Shown here: positions 1 to 9,003 of the stretch, piece by piece
How positions within the stretch are numbered: the first letter of the stretch is position 1
Layout of the letters: each line of letters opens with the position of its first letter
Source: Bog-756 sp963845485
Lineage (GTDB): Bacteria; Actinomycetota; Acidimicrobiia; Acidimicrobiales; RAAP-2
Assembly: GCA_963845485.1 (NCBI GenBank)
Contig: CAWJSI010000015.1
Span: forward strand, 372,001-436,000
Direction: 5' to 3'
Length of the DNA stretch: 64,000 nt
Notes under the pieces: model-generated
What the model was told of the DNA's origin: nothing
The model's database searches: none
The model's input: only the letters and a program-made list of their open reading frames with translations
Made by a program: the position numbers and the translations under genes

Positions 1-543
1 GAACCGTTCGTCGTCGCCGTGGGCCGTCTGGTCCCGGTGAAGCGATTCGACTGGTTCATCGACGCCATGGTGGCCCTGAAGGAACACCGGCCCGACCTGA
101 AGGCGACGATCATCGGTGAAGGGTACGAGCGGCCCGCCCTCGAGGCGATGCTGGCCAAGGCCGATGCCGGGTCGTGGTTCACGCTGCCCGGTCGGGTCCC
201 CGATGGTGACCTCCTCGATGCCTATCGCCGGGCCTGGGTGGTGGGCTCCACCTCGGTGCGAGAAGGGTGGGGCATGACCCTGACCGAGGCGGCGGCATGC
301 GGGACGCCTGCGGTGGCCACCCGCATCGCCGGACACGAGGACGCCGTCGTGGACGGTGAGTCCGGCCTCCTCGTCTCCTCGGTGCCCGAGATGGTGGAGG
401 CCACCGCCTCCATCCTGGACAACCCCCTCCTGCGCCGGCGACTTAGCCTCGGGGCGGTGCGCCGCGCCGAGCAGATGTCGTGGGAGCGCACGGCCGAGGT
501 CACCTTGCAGACGTTGGCCGACCAGGTCCTCCGGCGACGATGA
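1..543 (+). CDS. GT4-family glycosyltransferase, C-terminal part
   Basis: The gene enters from the left edge, so its start is outside the window; about 180 C-terminal residues are present. It is the nucleotide-sugar-binding half of a GT-B fold retaining glycosyltransferase: VAVGRLVPVKRF opens the domain, IIGEG and LPGRV follow, and the donor-binding motif REGWGMTLTEA with CGTPAVAT is the GT4 EX7E-type signature. It probably adds a sugar to a lipid-linked or surface glycan in the cytoplasm. Its TGA stop overlaps the ATG of the next membrane glycosyltransferase (ATGA), so the two are translationally coupled and likely act in one envelope pathway. Acceptor and sugar cannot be told from sequence. 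Confidence 0.85.
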   Translation, partial: EPFVVAVGRLVPVKRFDWFIDAMVALKEHRPDLKATIIGEGYERPALEAMLAKADAGSWFTLPGRVPDGDLLDAYRRAWVVGSTSVREGWGMTLTEAAACGTPAVATRIAGHEDAVVDGESGLLVSSVPEMVEATASILDNPLLRRRLSLGAVRRAEQMSWERTAEVTLQTLADQVLRRR

Positions 544-2192
544 GCGGGTCGCCGGTCGGCACGTCGACCGGCTCGTCCTCGCCGATTCCCGCCCCCTCGT
601 CGGACGGCTCGGCTCGGCCCGAGGTCACCGGGCCGAGCCCGGGCGGCACCCCGGTCCCCGTCGAGGTGGACGGGGGCAACGTGACGGACGGACGGGCCGA
701 CGACACCGCCTCGCCCGACGTGGTCACCCCGGGCCCGGACACCTTGTCGAATGCGGCGACCTCGGTCGAGGAGGACGACACCGGAGCCGGGTTCGGCTCC
801 GGTGCCCAACGGGCGGCCGGAGAAGCATCGGCCAGCGGCAGTTCGCCCGGTACCGGGTCCCCGCCATCGTCGGTGTCGGGATCGGCTGTCGCCGGGCGAT
901 CCTCCTTTGCCGCCTTGATGACGGCGGTGGCCGTGGTGGCCGGGGGGATTCAGGCGCTCTTCATCCATGCCGTCTCCCACCGCTCCGCGCTCCCGGCGGC
1001 CGGGCGGTACGACACCGTCCAGGCCCATTTCCTCGTGCGGGGCCAGTGGTTCATCGATCCCGCCCGCGCCGTGGCCGCGGCCCACGCCCACGTACCCACT
1101 GCCGCCCATCCCCCCCTTCCCACCCTGCTCCTGGCCATTGCCGACGTGGCCAGTGCCGGGACCTCGACCAAGCACATGGTGTTCTTGGCCATGGTCTTCG
1201 TGGCCTCGGTGGTGGTGGCCGGCATCACGGTTCGCGATCTGGTGGGGGAGCGGGCCGGTGTCCTCGCCGCCTTGGTGTTCGCCACCTTTCCCTACCTGTG
1301 GGTCAACCCGGCCACCGTCGGGCCCGAGACGACGGTCATCGCCGTCACCACCGTCACCCTGTTCGCCTCGGTCCGCTTCTGGGGTCGACCCAGCTCGGCC
1401 CACGCTGCACTGGTCGGCCTGGCCCTCGGCCTCTGCGCCCTTACCCGCACGGACCTGGTGGCCTTGATCCTTCTGATCGGGCTTCCGCTCGGGCTGCTGG
1501 TCCGCGGGGTCCCCTGGGGGACACGGATCCGCGGCCTCGCCGTGATGGGAGTCGTCGTTCTCGTTGTCGTGGGGCCGTGGGTGGGTCGGAACCTGGCCGT
1601 GTTCGACCACACCGTCGTCCTGTCCGAGGACTACGGACCCGTGGTGGCCGGGGCGAACTGTCCCGCCACCGCCTCAGGCGACCTCGAGGGATGGTGGAGC
1701 CCGACCTGCCTGGCCCGGGTCCCCGCGTCGGCAAGCCCCGCCTCGGTGACCGCCGACCAGTTCCATGTGGGCCGGGCCTATGTCACCGACCACCCCGGCA
1801 CCGCGGCGGGCGTCGCCGCCGTGCGTCTGGGCCGCATTTGGAACGTCTACCGCCCCCTCCAGGGGTCCGAGCTCGAAGTGGGCACGGGCAGGCCGGCCTG
1901 GGTGTCCCGACTGGGCCTGTGGTACTTCTACGTGCTCGTCCCCGTAGCCATCGTCGGCGCCCTTGTGCTTCGCCGTCGTCGCCTCCTGGTGTTTCCGTTC
2001 CTGGCCCTGATCGTCTTGTCCTCGTTGACCGCCGTATTGGCCTTCGGGGACGCCCGCTTCGCCGTGGAGGCCGACGTGTCCATGGCCATGCTGGCCGGCG
2101 TGGCCCTCGATGCCCTCGTCAACCGGCTCCGCGCCAGAGGGTCGTCCCGCCCCGGCCTCCACTCCGCTCGCCGATCCCGGGCGGTGTCATGA
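540..2192 (+). CDS. GT39-like polytopic membrane glycosyltransferase
   Basis: The protein has 550 residues. The first ~115 are a Ser/Pro/Gly/Thr-rich, probably cytoplasmic, unstructured stretch. From about residue 120 there are roughly ten hydrophobic helices with a periplasmic loop after the first helix, the plan of ArnT/PMT-type (GT39, GT-C fold) enzymes that use polyprenyl-phosphate sugars. The PLPTLLLA and LVALILLIGLPLGLL segments are typical transmembrane stretches. The ATG is chosen because it overlaps the upstream stop as ATGA. The stop overlaps the next ATG by four bases, so GT4, GT39 and acyltransferase form one unit. The sugar and the acceptor are unknown. A GT39 rather than another GT-C family is inferred from overall plan. 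Confidence 0.75.
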   Translation: MSGSPVGTSTGSSSPIPAPSSDGSARPEVTGPSPGGTPVPVEVDGGNVTDGRADDTASPDVVTPGPDTLSNAATSVEEDDTGAGFGSGAQRAAGEASASGSSPGTGSPPSSVSGSAVAGRSSFAALMTAVAVVAGGIQALFIHAVSHRSALPAAGRYDTVQAHFLVRGQWFIDPARAVAAAHAHVPTAAHPPLPTLLLAIADVASAGTSTKHMVFLAMVFVASVVVAGITVRDLVGERAGVLAALVFATFPYLWVNPATVGPETTVIAVTTVTLFASVRFWGRPSSAHAALVGLALGLCALTRTDLVALILLIGLPLGLLVRGVPWGTRIRGLAVMGVVVLVVVGPWVGRNLAVFDHTVVLSEDYGPVVAGANCPATASGDLEGWWSPTCLARVPASASPASVTADQFHVGRAYVTDHPGTAAGVAAVRLGRIWNVYRPLQGSELEVGTGRPAWVSRLGLWYFYVLVPVAIVGALVLRRRRLLVFPFLALIVLSSLTAVLAFGDARFAVEADVSMAMLAGVALDALVNRLRARGSSRPGLHSARRSRAVS

Positions 2193-3513
2193 CCGCGCTG
2201 GTCGAGTCCATCGAGACGCCGCTCGAACAGCCGCCGGTCATCGAGTCCGGAATAGAGGCGCCGGCCCCGCGTCGGCCACCCCGGTTCCCGGCCTTCGACG
2301 GCTTGCGGGCCATCGCCGCGGTCACCGTGGTCGGCGTGCACGTGGCCTTCGTCTCGGGCCTGACCCCGAGGGCCCGTACCGGGGTCGGGATGTACACCGC
2401 CCGCCTGGAGATCGGGGTGTCGGTCTTCTTCCTCATCTCGGGATTCCTCCTCTACCGGCCCTTCGTGGTGGCCCATCTGGCCGGGGTGCGCCGCCCCCGC
2501 ACCGGCGCCTTCTGGCTCCGCAGGCTGCTGCGCATCGTCCCCGCCTACTGGTTGGCCCTGTTCATCACCACCTCGGTGCTCCACGCCGGCCCGGGGATCG
2601 GTCCCGGGGGCTGGAAGGCCTACGCCTCCCACTACCTCTTCCTCCAGATCTACCTCCCCTCCCAGGACCTGAAGGGCATCACGGCGGCCTGGTCGCTGTG
2701 CGTCGAGATGACGTTCTACCTGTTCATCCCCCTCTACGCCGCCGTGCTCGGGCGCCGGAGATCCCGCCGGACCGAGACGCAGACCCTCCGGCTCGAGTTG
2801 CTGGGACTCGTGGTGCTGATGGTGATCAGCTACGGATGGCGCTTCTATGTGCTCCAGTTCCAGGACCACCACACGCCCTACTACCGCCTCGCCACCGTCT
2901 GGCTGCCCGCCTATCTCGACCTGTTCGCCCTCGGGATGGGCCTGGCGGTGACCAGCGCGTGGATGCACCACCGCGACCGTGAGGCGGCTTGGCTCGGGAC
3001 CCGGTGGTTCCCCTGGGCGGCGTGGGCCTGCGCCCTGGTGTGTTTCTGGGCCGTCTCCAACATCGGATCTCCGGTCATTCCCGTGTACTTCGAGTCCTTC
3101 CTCGACATCGGCCGCCAGGCCCTCTACTCGCTGTTCGCCTTCTTCCTCCTCCTCCCGGCCGTCTTCGGCCCCCAGGGGAGGGGGGGATCCGGCGGTTCCT
3201 CCAGTGGTGGCCCATGGCCTCGCTCGGCGCCATCTCCTACGGCATCTACCTGTGGCACGAGACCTGGATCTACCGCATCCTCGATGCCGGCCACTTCCGC
3301 GACTTCACTCTCGAGTTCTGGGCCTTCTTCTTCGCCGTGCTCGGACTCACCATCATCACGGCCAGCCTGAGCTACTTCGTGGTGGAGAAACCGGCCCTGC
3401 GGCTCAAGAACTCCATCGCCTGGTGGCGACGTCCGAGCCGCGCGGCGGGATCGGCGGTGCCGCCCGAGGCCGCGGCGGTAGGGTCAGAGACCGGGGCCGC
3501 GCCACCCAGCTGA
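2189..3513 (+). CDS. Acyltransferase-3 (OafA/YrhL-like), frameshifted
   Basis: This is an integral membrane O-acyltransferase that would acetylate or acylate a surface sugar. It opens with a Pro-rich tail and then the family hallmark FDGLRAIAAVTVVGVHVAF, with the conserved His in helix 1, followed by SVFFLISGFLLYRPF, FWLRRLLRIVPAYW and AAWSLCVEMTFYLFIPL. The reading frame breaks at the run of seven G at 3180-3186. Upstream sense is read in frame 2 and the last helices (ISYGIYLWHETW, SYFVVEKPALRL) in frame 1, so one base is missing. Without correction the product would run out of frame to 3370 and lose the C-terminal helices. The run also forms the heptamer G GGG GGA, which permits -1 slippage. 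A sequence error is the simpler reading. Confidence 0.8.
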
Positions 3514-3564
3514 GCAGGGTGATGATCGCAGGGGCTCAGCTACCGTCCCCCGGACCGATACGTT

Positions 3565-6500
3565 CTACTTCGGTCGGCCCCGACGGTGCCGCACCCAGGC
3601 CGCCACCCCGTCGGCAGCCAGCAGGAACACGGCGATCCAGACGAGGGAGTTGGCCACACCCATGTGGGCGGGCCAGTTGATGTCCGGGACGAAGGCGTTG
3701 CGGTGCTGGTGGATGGTGACGTAGGCCGCGGTGACAACCAGGAGCCCGAGGGTGCCGACCACGACCACGACTCGGCTCCGGTCGACCCGGAGCTCGAGGA
3801 GGACCACGGCGCCGACGAGTAGCCCGGCCAGCGGGGCCACGAACAGGGCGGCGGCCAGACCCACCACGAGGGCGATACCTACCGCCTTCAGCCACGTCGG
3901 CCCCACACCCCCGGTGCGGATTAGGGAGGTGAGTGCGGGCCGCTCCGGGTCGCCCCTCGAATCGTCGACGTCGACCCGGGCTGTCTGTACGGAGAGGGCC
4001 GTGGCCTCGGGTCCGGCCAACCGTGTGGCCGCGTTGTCCTCTGCCCCTCCGGTGCGGTGGCGTCCCTGTCGACGCCGACGTCGACGCAGCGGACCGAGCG
4101 CGGTGGCGGGCACGGCGATCAGGACGACGCTGACCAACAAGGTCGCCGCCGAGACCAGGATGGCCACGTTGACCACCCGCTGGGGGGTCCAGGTCAAGGT
4201 GATGGTGGTGGGCCCCCGGGCCACCGACCCCGGCACGTACCACCCGTTGGCGTAGCCGTCGATCAGCGTGGACGAGGAGAGGTGGACCCCGGTGGATGTG
4301 GTGGCCTTCCAGCCGTCGCTCTGGCTCTGGCCGAGCACCATCCAAAACGGTGTGCCGTTGCCGGCCACCGAGACGGTCAGTGAGGTGCGGCCCTGGTGGA
4401 GCACGGTCACCGGGGGACTCTGGTGGGACGGCGGGGCGGACAGGAGCCCGGCCGAGGTCAGGGGTTCGGCCGCACCACCGGCCGCCGAGCCCAAGGTCAG
4501 GGCATCCACATCGAGCCCGGTGGCCTCGTACGAGGAGGTGGTGAGGGTGTGGGTTCCGGGCCCGAGGGTGATTCCCTGGGCGGAGGCACCACAGCCCCGG
4601 ATGGTAAGGCCTCCGTTGGCCAGGGCCGTGGCCGTCGTCCCGGTCACCTCGATGCTCACCGGACGCCCGTCGACGGCCACCAGGTTCGGGTAGCACCGCC
4701 CGGGAATAAGGGCCGGTGTGCTGACCGGTGACACGCCGGGCAGCCCCACCTCGGCCAGAGCCACCGGGTCGGTGTTCTGCCCGTTGGACAGATAGTCGAG
4801 GAAGTTGTGGGGGGCCACCGAGTCCACCGTGATCTTCACGTTGTCCCCCGAGAGAGTGGGGAAGCTCACGGGCACCGAGGTGACCGAACCCTGGGGCCGT
4901 CCCGCACCCGAGGGGATGGGGGGGAGTGCCACCGTCTCGGACCCGCTGGGGGTGCTGACCGTGAGCGAAGTCGGGATGGAGTGGCGACCGTCGGCGACCA
5001 CCTGGAGGTCGAGGTGGTCAAAAGTGATCGGGGCACTCAGCTGGTACTGGACCCAGCCACCGGGTTGGGAGCCGAGGCCGGGTGACCACGAGGTGGCCGG
5101 ATTGCCGTCGACGGCCTGGGTGGCGCCGGCGGCGAGATCCCCGGGGAGGCGTCCCGACGAGTTGGAGGAGACCACGGTCACCGCCGACCCCGGGGTGCCG
5201 GTCCGTCCGAGGAGGCCGTCGATCACCGGATCGGGTGCCAGGGTCGAGATCCGGGCCGCTCCGCCGATCGAGAAGGTCCGCGCCGTGGGCAAGCTGAACT
5301 GGCGGACGATCGTCGCCTCGGGATCCGACCGGGGTGGGGTGACCTGGGTGCGGATGCGGTTCACCACGATGTCGAGTTGGTGGTCGAGCGACGAGGCGCC
5401 GGCGGCGCTCAACAGGTCGGTGGGAAGTCGTAAGGCCTCGGTGGCCGGGGCCACCCCGGGGATGGTGATCTCGGCGAAGCCCACCGCGCTCTGGCTCCGG
5501 TAGTCCTTCCTCACCCCGGCACTCGTCCCGTTCACGGTGATGGTCAGCGTCCGGAAGGTGCGCTTGGGGAACGACACCACCTGGCCGGCCCCGGTCAGCG
5601 AGGCGGCTCCGAGCGTGGCGTTCACCGGGGAGCCGCCGTCGAAGCTCAGGGTCACATCGGTCACCGTGCGGTTGCGGGGGCCGGTCTGGGGCTGGAGGAG
5701 GGTGACGCGGTCGGCGGCCACCGGGTGGACCAACTTCACCTGGATGGATTCGTCGGTGGCGGGGGAGAACGCCCCTTCGGTCCAGGCCGTATCGGCGTCA
5801 CCGTCGACGGCGTTGAGCGGTTGGTTCTCCGCCGTGTTGGTGATGGGGTTGGAGTAGGCGGTGGCCCGCACCGAGGCCACGCCGTTGACCACGGCCACGG
5901 TCTGGGTGTCACTACCGGCGCCGGGGAAGACGGGCAGCGGTTCTTCGGCAGGATTGGAGACCAGTGGGGTCTCGTTGGCCTGCTCCACGTAGCCGTAGTT
6001 GTCGACCACGGTGCCCCATGTGTCGAGCTGCTTCTGGTTGGAGTCGGTGAGGACCAGGACGGCACCGTTCTTGAGCTGGCGGTCGAGGCCGGCCCGGTTA
6101 CCGGCGAAGGTGGCCGAGTAGAAGATGGTGGGGTTGGACGCCAGCAGGCCAGCCCCGGCGGCCTCGACCAGTCCCTGACCGTCCCCGGCGACGACCAAGG
6201 GGTCCGAAGGGGACTCGGTGCGGGTGATGAGTCGGGCGTTGGGCACCGGGAAGACGGCCACCGGTGGGGGAATGGCCGCACCGGTCGGGATGGCCAACTG
6301 GGTCTCGTCGGTCAACGGGTACTTGATGGTCTTGTACAGCTGCGGCTTCCCGAAGGTGACCGGCGTGCCGAGGCCGGTGGCCGGGCTGTTGAACAGGAGC
6401 CACGTGGGTTGGGGACGCGCCGTGCCGAAACGCTCGAACTGGACGTCAGACTCATAGAGGATGTCACCAGCGGACAGCAGGCCGGCCACGGGCACGAGGG

Positions 6501-8154
6501 TGGAGGGTACGAAGGTCCCGTCCTGGAGGGATTCGTCGAGTGCCTGGACGAGGTTGACGCTGGCCGGTTCACCGGCCGGCTGGGCGGCCCGGATCACGTA
6601 CGGCCGCGTCATGAGCCCGGGCCACACCGGGTCCGACGTCACGCCCCACCGGTAGTAGGCGAAGTCCTGGCCGGGAAGTTGCAGCACCCGGGTGTCGTGG
6701 GGCTGGGCGTTCATGTAGTCGGCGGCGTCGTAGACGTAAGCCGGGATGGTGGATGGGCGTTCGAGGTTCGTGGCCACCGTGGTCCCGTCCCACAGGGCCG
6801 GTAGGTCGGCGGCGATCAACGCGCACGACAGCGCGAGGACCGTCCACCCGATCCACCGGCTCCGGACGGTGAGGGCGGTGATGCCCGCACCGAGTAGGAG
6901 AGCGAGCCCGAGGAGGACGAGGGGCACGATCCGGTTGGTCGAGCGCAGGGCCAACTCGGCCGTCGAGTCGGGACCGGCCGCCTTGATGAGGGCGCCGAAG
7001 GGGGTGGGGTCCTTGAAGGGGTAGGTGCCAACGGCGAGGACGATCCCCACCACGATGAGGCCGATGGAGAAGGTGCGGTACCGCCAGCGGGCGATCATGG
7101 CCGCCGCCACACAGAGGGTTGGAACGAGGAAGCTCACCGCGATGAGCCACGTCCACTGGAGGTAGCCGAAGGACGCCGCGGTCCACGGCCCCAGTTTGTC
7201 GGTGCCGTAGAAGTACCAGTACCCGAGCCCCCGGAAGACCTCCGAGGAGAGCGAGGTCGACGACACCGTGGGTACCGTCTCGGTGTACTTGAGGACATTG
7301 AGCCCGTAGGCCCCCTCGGCCCAGAATCCGGCCATCCACCACACCGAAACACCGAGGGACAGGACGCCCAGGCGGATCAGGGCGGCCAGCGCAGCCCGGA
7401 ACCGGGCTTCGTGGGTACCCCAGACCGCATAGACCACCCACAGGAGGGGGGCCAGGCCCACGAGGAGGATGGACGTGGCGTTGATCCCGCCCACCAGGGC
7501 GATGACCACGGCGAAGAGGGCCGGGTAACGCCAACCGCCCTTGCGCACAGCCAGGATGGTGAACGCCATCATCCACCCGAGGGCGGCCCAGGGCATCACG
7601 ATGCCCGAGATGCGGGCGATGTAGTCGAGTACGTAGGGAGTGAGCATGTAGGCCAGGGCGGCCGCCAGGCGGCCCGAGCGGGTCAGGCCGAGCAGTCGTC
7701 CGAGATACCAGACACCGGCCCCGGCGGCGAAGAAGAGCGAACCCATCCAGAACCGCTGCCCGATCCACATCGGGATATGGAGTTCGGCCACCAGCCAGTA
7801 GTACGGACCCATGGGAAAGAGAAAGCCGATGTTCTCGTGAGTGACGGTCCCGGCCCCGAAGTCGGGGTCCCAGGCCGAGATGGCGCTCTGGATGAGACGT
7901 CCCGGATCCAGGTACAGGTAGTCCTTGGTGTCGGAAGCCACGCGGCCAGGTTGGGTGAGGAACGAGGGGATGTAGCTGATGGCGGCGAGAAACACCCACA
8001 CGGCCACGTCGACGGCCTCGGGTCGCCTCCGGCGGGCCAGAGGAGCCGCGTCGGTAGCGGGGACGGCTACGTCATCGGCGGTTACGGGCTCACCGGCGGC
8101 GGCGGCCGAGGGAAGGCCGGCGGCGGGCGGAGTGACGGGGGTTGATTCGCTCAT
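3565..8154 (-). CDS. aftD: AftD-like alpha-(1->3)-arabinofuranosyltransferase (DUF3367)
   Basis: The predicted protein has 1529 residues and matches the mycobacterial AftD plan, a membrane arabinofuranosyltransferase that branches arabinogalactan or related arabinans with decaprenyl-phospho-arabinose. An N-terminal Ala/Pro-rich tail is followed by about ten transmembrane helices (residues 45-490), with GRVASDTKDYLYLDPG in the first periplasmic loop. A long periplasmic region holds two discoidin (F5/8 type C)-like carbohydrate-binding domains around residues 745-870 and 985-1110, each with an AVDG(D/N)xxTxW core. Further helices lie at about 1335 and 1430-1520. The ATG at 8154 is preferred because TATCCT lies on the minus strand at 8171-8176. 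It is convergent to the glycan genes and divergent from coaE. Substrate is inferred by family only. Confidence 0.85.
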   Translation of the reverse strand: MSESTPVTPPAAGLPSAAAAGEPVTADDVAVPATDAAPLARRRRPEAVDVAVWVFLAAISYIPSFLTQPGRVASDTKDYLYLDPGRLIQSAISAWDPDFGAGTVTHENIGFLFPMGPYYWLVAELHIPMWIGQRFWMGSLFFAAGAGVWYLGRLLGLTRSGRLAAALAYMLTPYVLDYIARISGIVMPWAALGWMMAFTILAVRKGGWRYPALFAVVIALVGGINATSILLVGLAPLLWVVYAVWGTHEARFRAALAALIRLGVLSLGVSVWWMAGFWAEGAYGLNVLKYTETVPTVSSTSLSSEVFRGLGYWYFYGTDKLGPWTAASFGYLQWTWLIAVSFLVPTLCVAAAMIARWRYRTFSIGLIVVGIVLAVGTYPFKDPTPFGALIKAAGPDSTAELALRSTNRIVPLVLLGLALLLGAGITALTVRSRWIGWTVLALSCALIAADLPALWDGTTVATNLERPSTIPAYVYDAADYMNAQPHDTRVLQLPGQDFAYYRWGVTSDPVWPGLMTRPYVIRAAQPAGEPASVNLVQALDESLQDGTFVPSTLVPVAGLLSAGDILYESDVQFERFGTARPQPTWLLFNSPATGLGTPVTFGKPQLYKTIKYPLTDETQLAIPTGAAIPPPVAVFPVPNARLITRTESPSDPLVVAGDGQGLVEAAGAGLLASNPTIFYSATFAGNRAGLDRQLKNGAVLVLTDSNQKQLDTWGTVVDNYGYVEQANETPLVSNPAEEPLPVFPGAGSDTQTVAVVNGVASVRATAYSNPITNTAENQPLNAVDGDADTAWTEGAFSPATDESIQVKLVHPVAADRVTLLQPQTGPRNRTVTDVTLSFDGGSPVNATLGAASLTGAGQVVSFPKRTFRTLTITVNGTSAGVRKDYRSQSAVGFAEITIPGVAPATEALRLPTDLLSAAGASSLDHQLDIVVNRIRTQVTPPRSDPEATIVRQFSLPTARTFSIGGAARISTLAPDPVIDGLLGRTGTPGSAVTVVSSNSSGRLPGDLAAGATQAVDGNPATSWSPGLGSQPGGWVQYQLSAPITFDHLDLQVVADGRHSIPTSLTVSTPSGSETVALPPIPSGAGRPQGSVTSVPVSFPTLSGDNVKITVDSVAPHNFLDYLSNGQNTDPVALAEVGLPGVSPVSTPALIPGRCYPNLVAVDGRPVSIEVTGTTATALANGGLTIRGCGASAQGITLGPGTHTLTTSSYEATGLDVDALTLGSAAGGAAEPLTSAGLLSAPPSHQSPPVTVLHQGRTSLTVSVAGNGTPFWMVLGQSQSDGWKATTSTGVHLSSSTLIDGYANGWYVPGSVARGPTTITLTWTPQRVVNVAILVSAATLLVSVVLIAVPATALGPLRRRRRRQGRHRTGGAEDNAATRLAGPEATALSVQTARVDVDDSRGDPERPALTSLIRTGGVGPTWLKAVGIALVVGLAAALFVAPLAGLLVGAVVLLELRVDRSRVVVVVGTLGLLVVTAAYVTIHQHRNAFVPDINWPAHMGVANSLVWIAVFLLAADGVAAWVRHRRGRPK

Positions 8155-8170
8155 GGGTCGGCCGGGTCGC

Positions 8171-8176
8171 AGGATA
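8171..8176 (-). promoter_or_regulatory. -10-like element of the aftD-like gene
   Basis: The minus strand reads TATCCT here, 16 bases before the ATG at 8154. That is the same hexamer as at uvrA, so the leader would be about ten bases. No convincing -35 is seen. It shares a 111-bp divergent intergenic region with the coaE promoter. Confidence 0.45.
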
Positions 8177-8251
8177 GCGGGCTTCGATTCAGCAGCGTGG
8201 GGCGCGCCCGGGGCTTGGGCGACCGGTCGTCCGCCCTGGGCACGGGATGAG

Positions 8252-8257
8252 TAGAGT
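8252..8257 (+). promoter_or_regulatory. -10-like element of coaE (leaderless)
   Basis: TAGAGT ends eight bases before the GTG start of coaE, which would put transcription start at or within a base or two of the start codon. No Shine-Dalgarno sequence is present. The same geometry recurs at many genes in the window. Confidence 0.5.
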
Positions 8258-8265
8258 CTCTCTCC

Positions 8266-8916
8266 GTGCTGGCTGTCGGGCTCACTGGCGGCATCGGGGC
8301 GGGCAAGTCCACGGTGGCCGACCTGTTGGTGGCCCACGGGGCCCGTCTGGTCGACGCCGACCGCATCGCCCGAGAGGTGGTGGCCCCCGGTGGCCCGGCT
8401 TACCAGCCGATGATCGACCGCTTCGGCGCCGGCATCGTCGACGGTGACGGGGCCATCGACCGACCCAAGGTCGCCGCCCTGGTGTTCGGTCACCCCGAGG
8501 CCCTGGCCGATCTCAATGCCATCACCCATCCGGCCATCGGCATCGAGATGATCGCCCGTCGGGACCGTTTCGCCGACACCGATGACATCGTGGTCCTCGA
8601 CATCCCGCTCCTGCGGCCCATCCACCGGGAGACCCTCGAGTTGGCCGCGGTGATCGTGGTCGACACCCCGACGGAACTGGCCCTCGAGCGGCTGGTCACC
8701 CACCGGGGCATGGATGCCGACGACGCCCGGGCCAGGATCGAGGCCCAGCCGGACCGCGCCACCCGTCTGGAGGGGGCCGACCTGGTCATCGACAACTCGT
8801 CGGGCCGGGAGCACGTAGAGGCCGAGGTGGAGCGGGTCTGGTCCGAACTGGTGGCCCTGCGCCAGCGCCGCCGAGACCTACCCGGCCCAGCCGGGTCCGG
8901 GGTACCCCCGACCTGA
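8266..8916 (+). CDS. coaE: Dephospho-CoA kinase
   Basis: CoaE phosphorylates the 3'-hydroxyl of dephospho-CoA with ATP, the last step of coenzyme A synthesis, in the cytosol. The P-loop GLTGGIGAGKST spans residues 5-16, DADRIARE follows as the substrate-binding DAD motif, and the lid region holds LDIPLL and the Arg-rich RIEAQ segment. It has 216 residues, the normal length for a single-domain CoaE. The GTG at 8266 is chosen because it starts directly before the P-loop strand and sits at the expected distance from TAGAGT. It lies upstream of uvrB, a common actinobacterial neighbour. Confidence 0.95.
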   Translation: MLAVGLTGGIGAGKSTVADLLVAHGARLVDADRIAREVVAPGGPAYQPMIDRFGAGIVDGDGAIDRPKVAALVFGHPEALADLNAITHPAIGIEMIARRDRFADTDDIVVLDIPLLRPIHRETLELAAVIVVDTPTELALERLVTHRGMDADDARARIEAQPDRATRLEGADLVIDNSSGREHVEAEVERVWSELVALRQRRRDLPGPAGSGVPPT

Positions 8917-8990
8917 TCAGGGGGTCCGGAGTCCCCATCCCGGCCATCGCTTCCCGGACGCCCACGAATCCGAGTGAAGTACCCGACCGG

Positions 8991-8996
8991 TACCAT
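8991..8996 (+). promoter_or_regulatory. -10-like element of uvrB (leaderless), decides its start
   Basis: TACCAT ends eight bases before the GTG at 9004. This supports 9004 rather than the upstream in-frame GTG at 8974, which would lie before the promoter element. Neither GTG has a Shine-Dalgarno sequence. Confidence 0.45.
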
Positions 8997-9003
8997 CGGT
9001 CCC

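Noticed and set aside
8974..9003. The upstream GTG at 8974 as uvrB start
   Set aside because: It lies before the TACCAT element and adds ten residues not seen in UvrB proteins.
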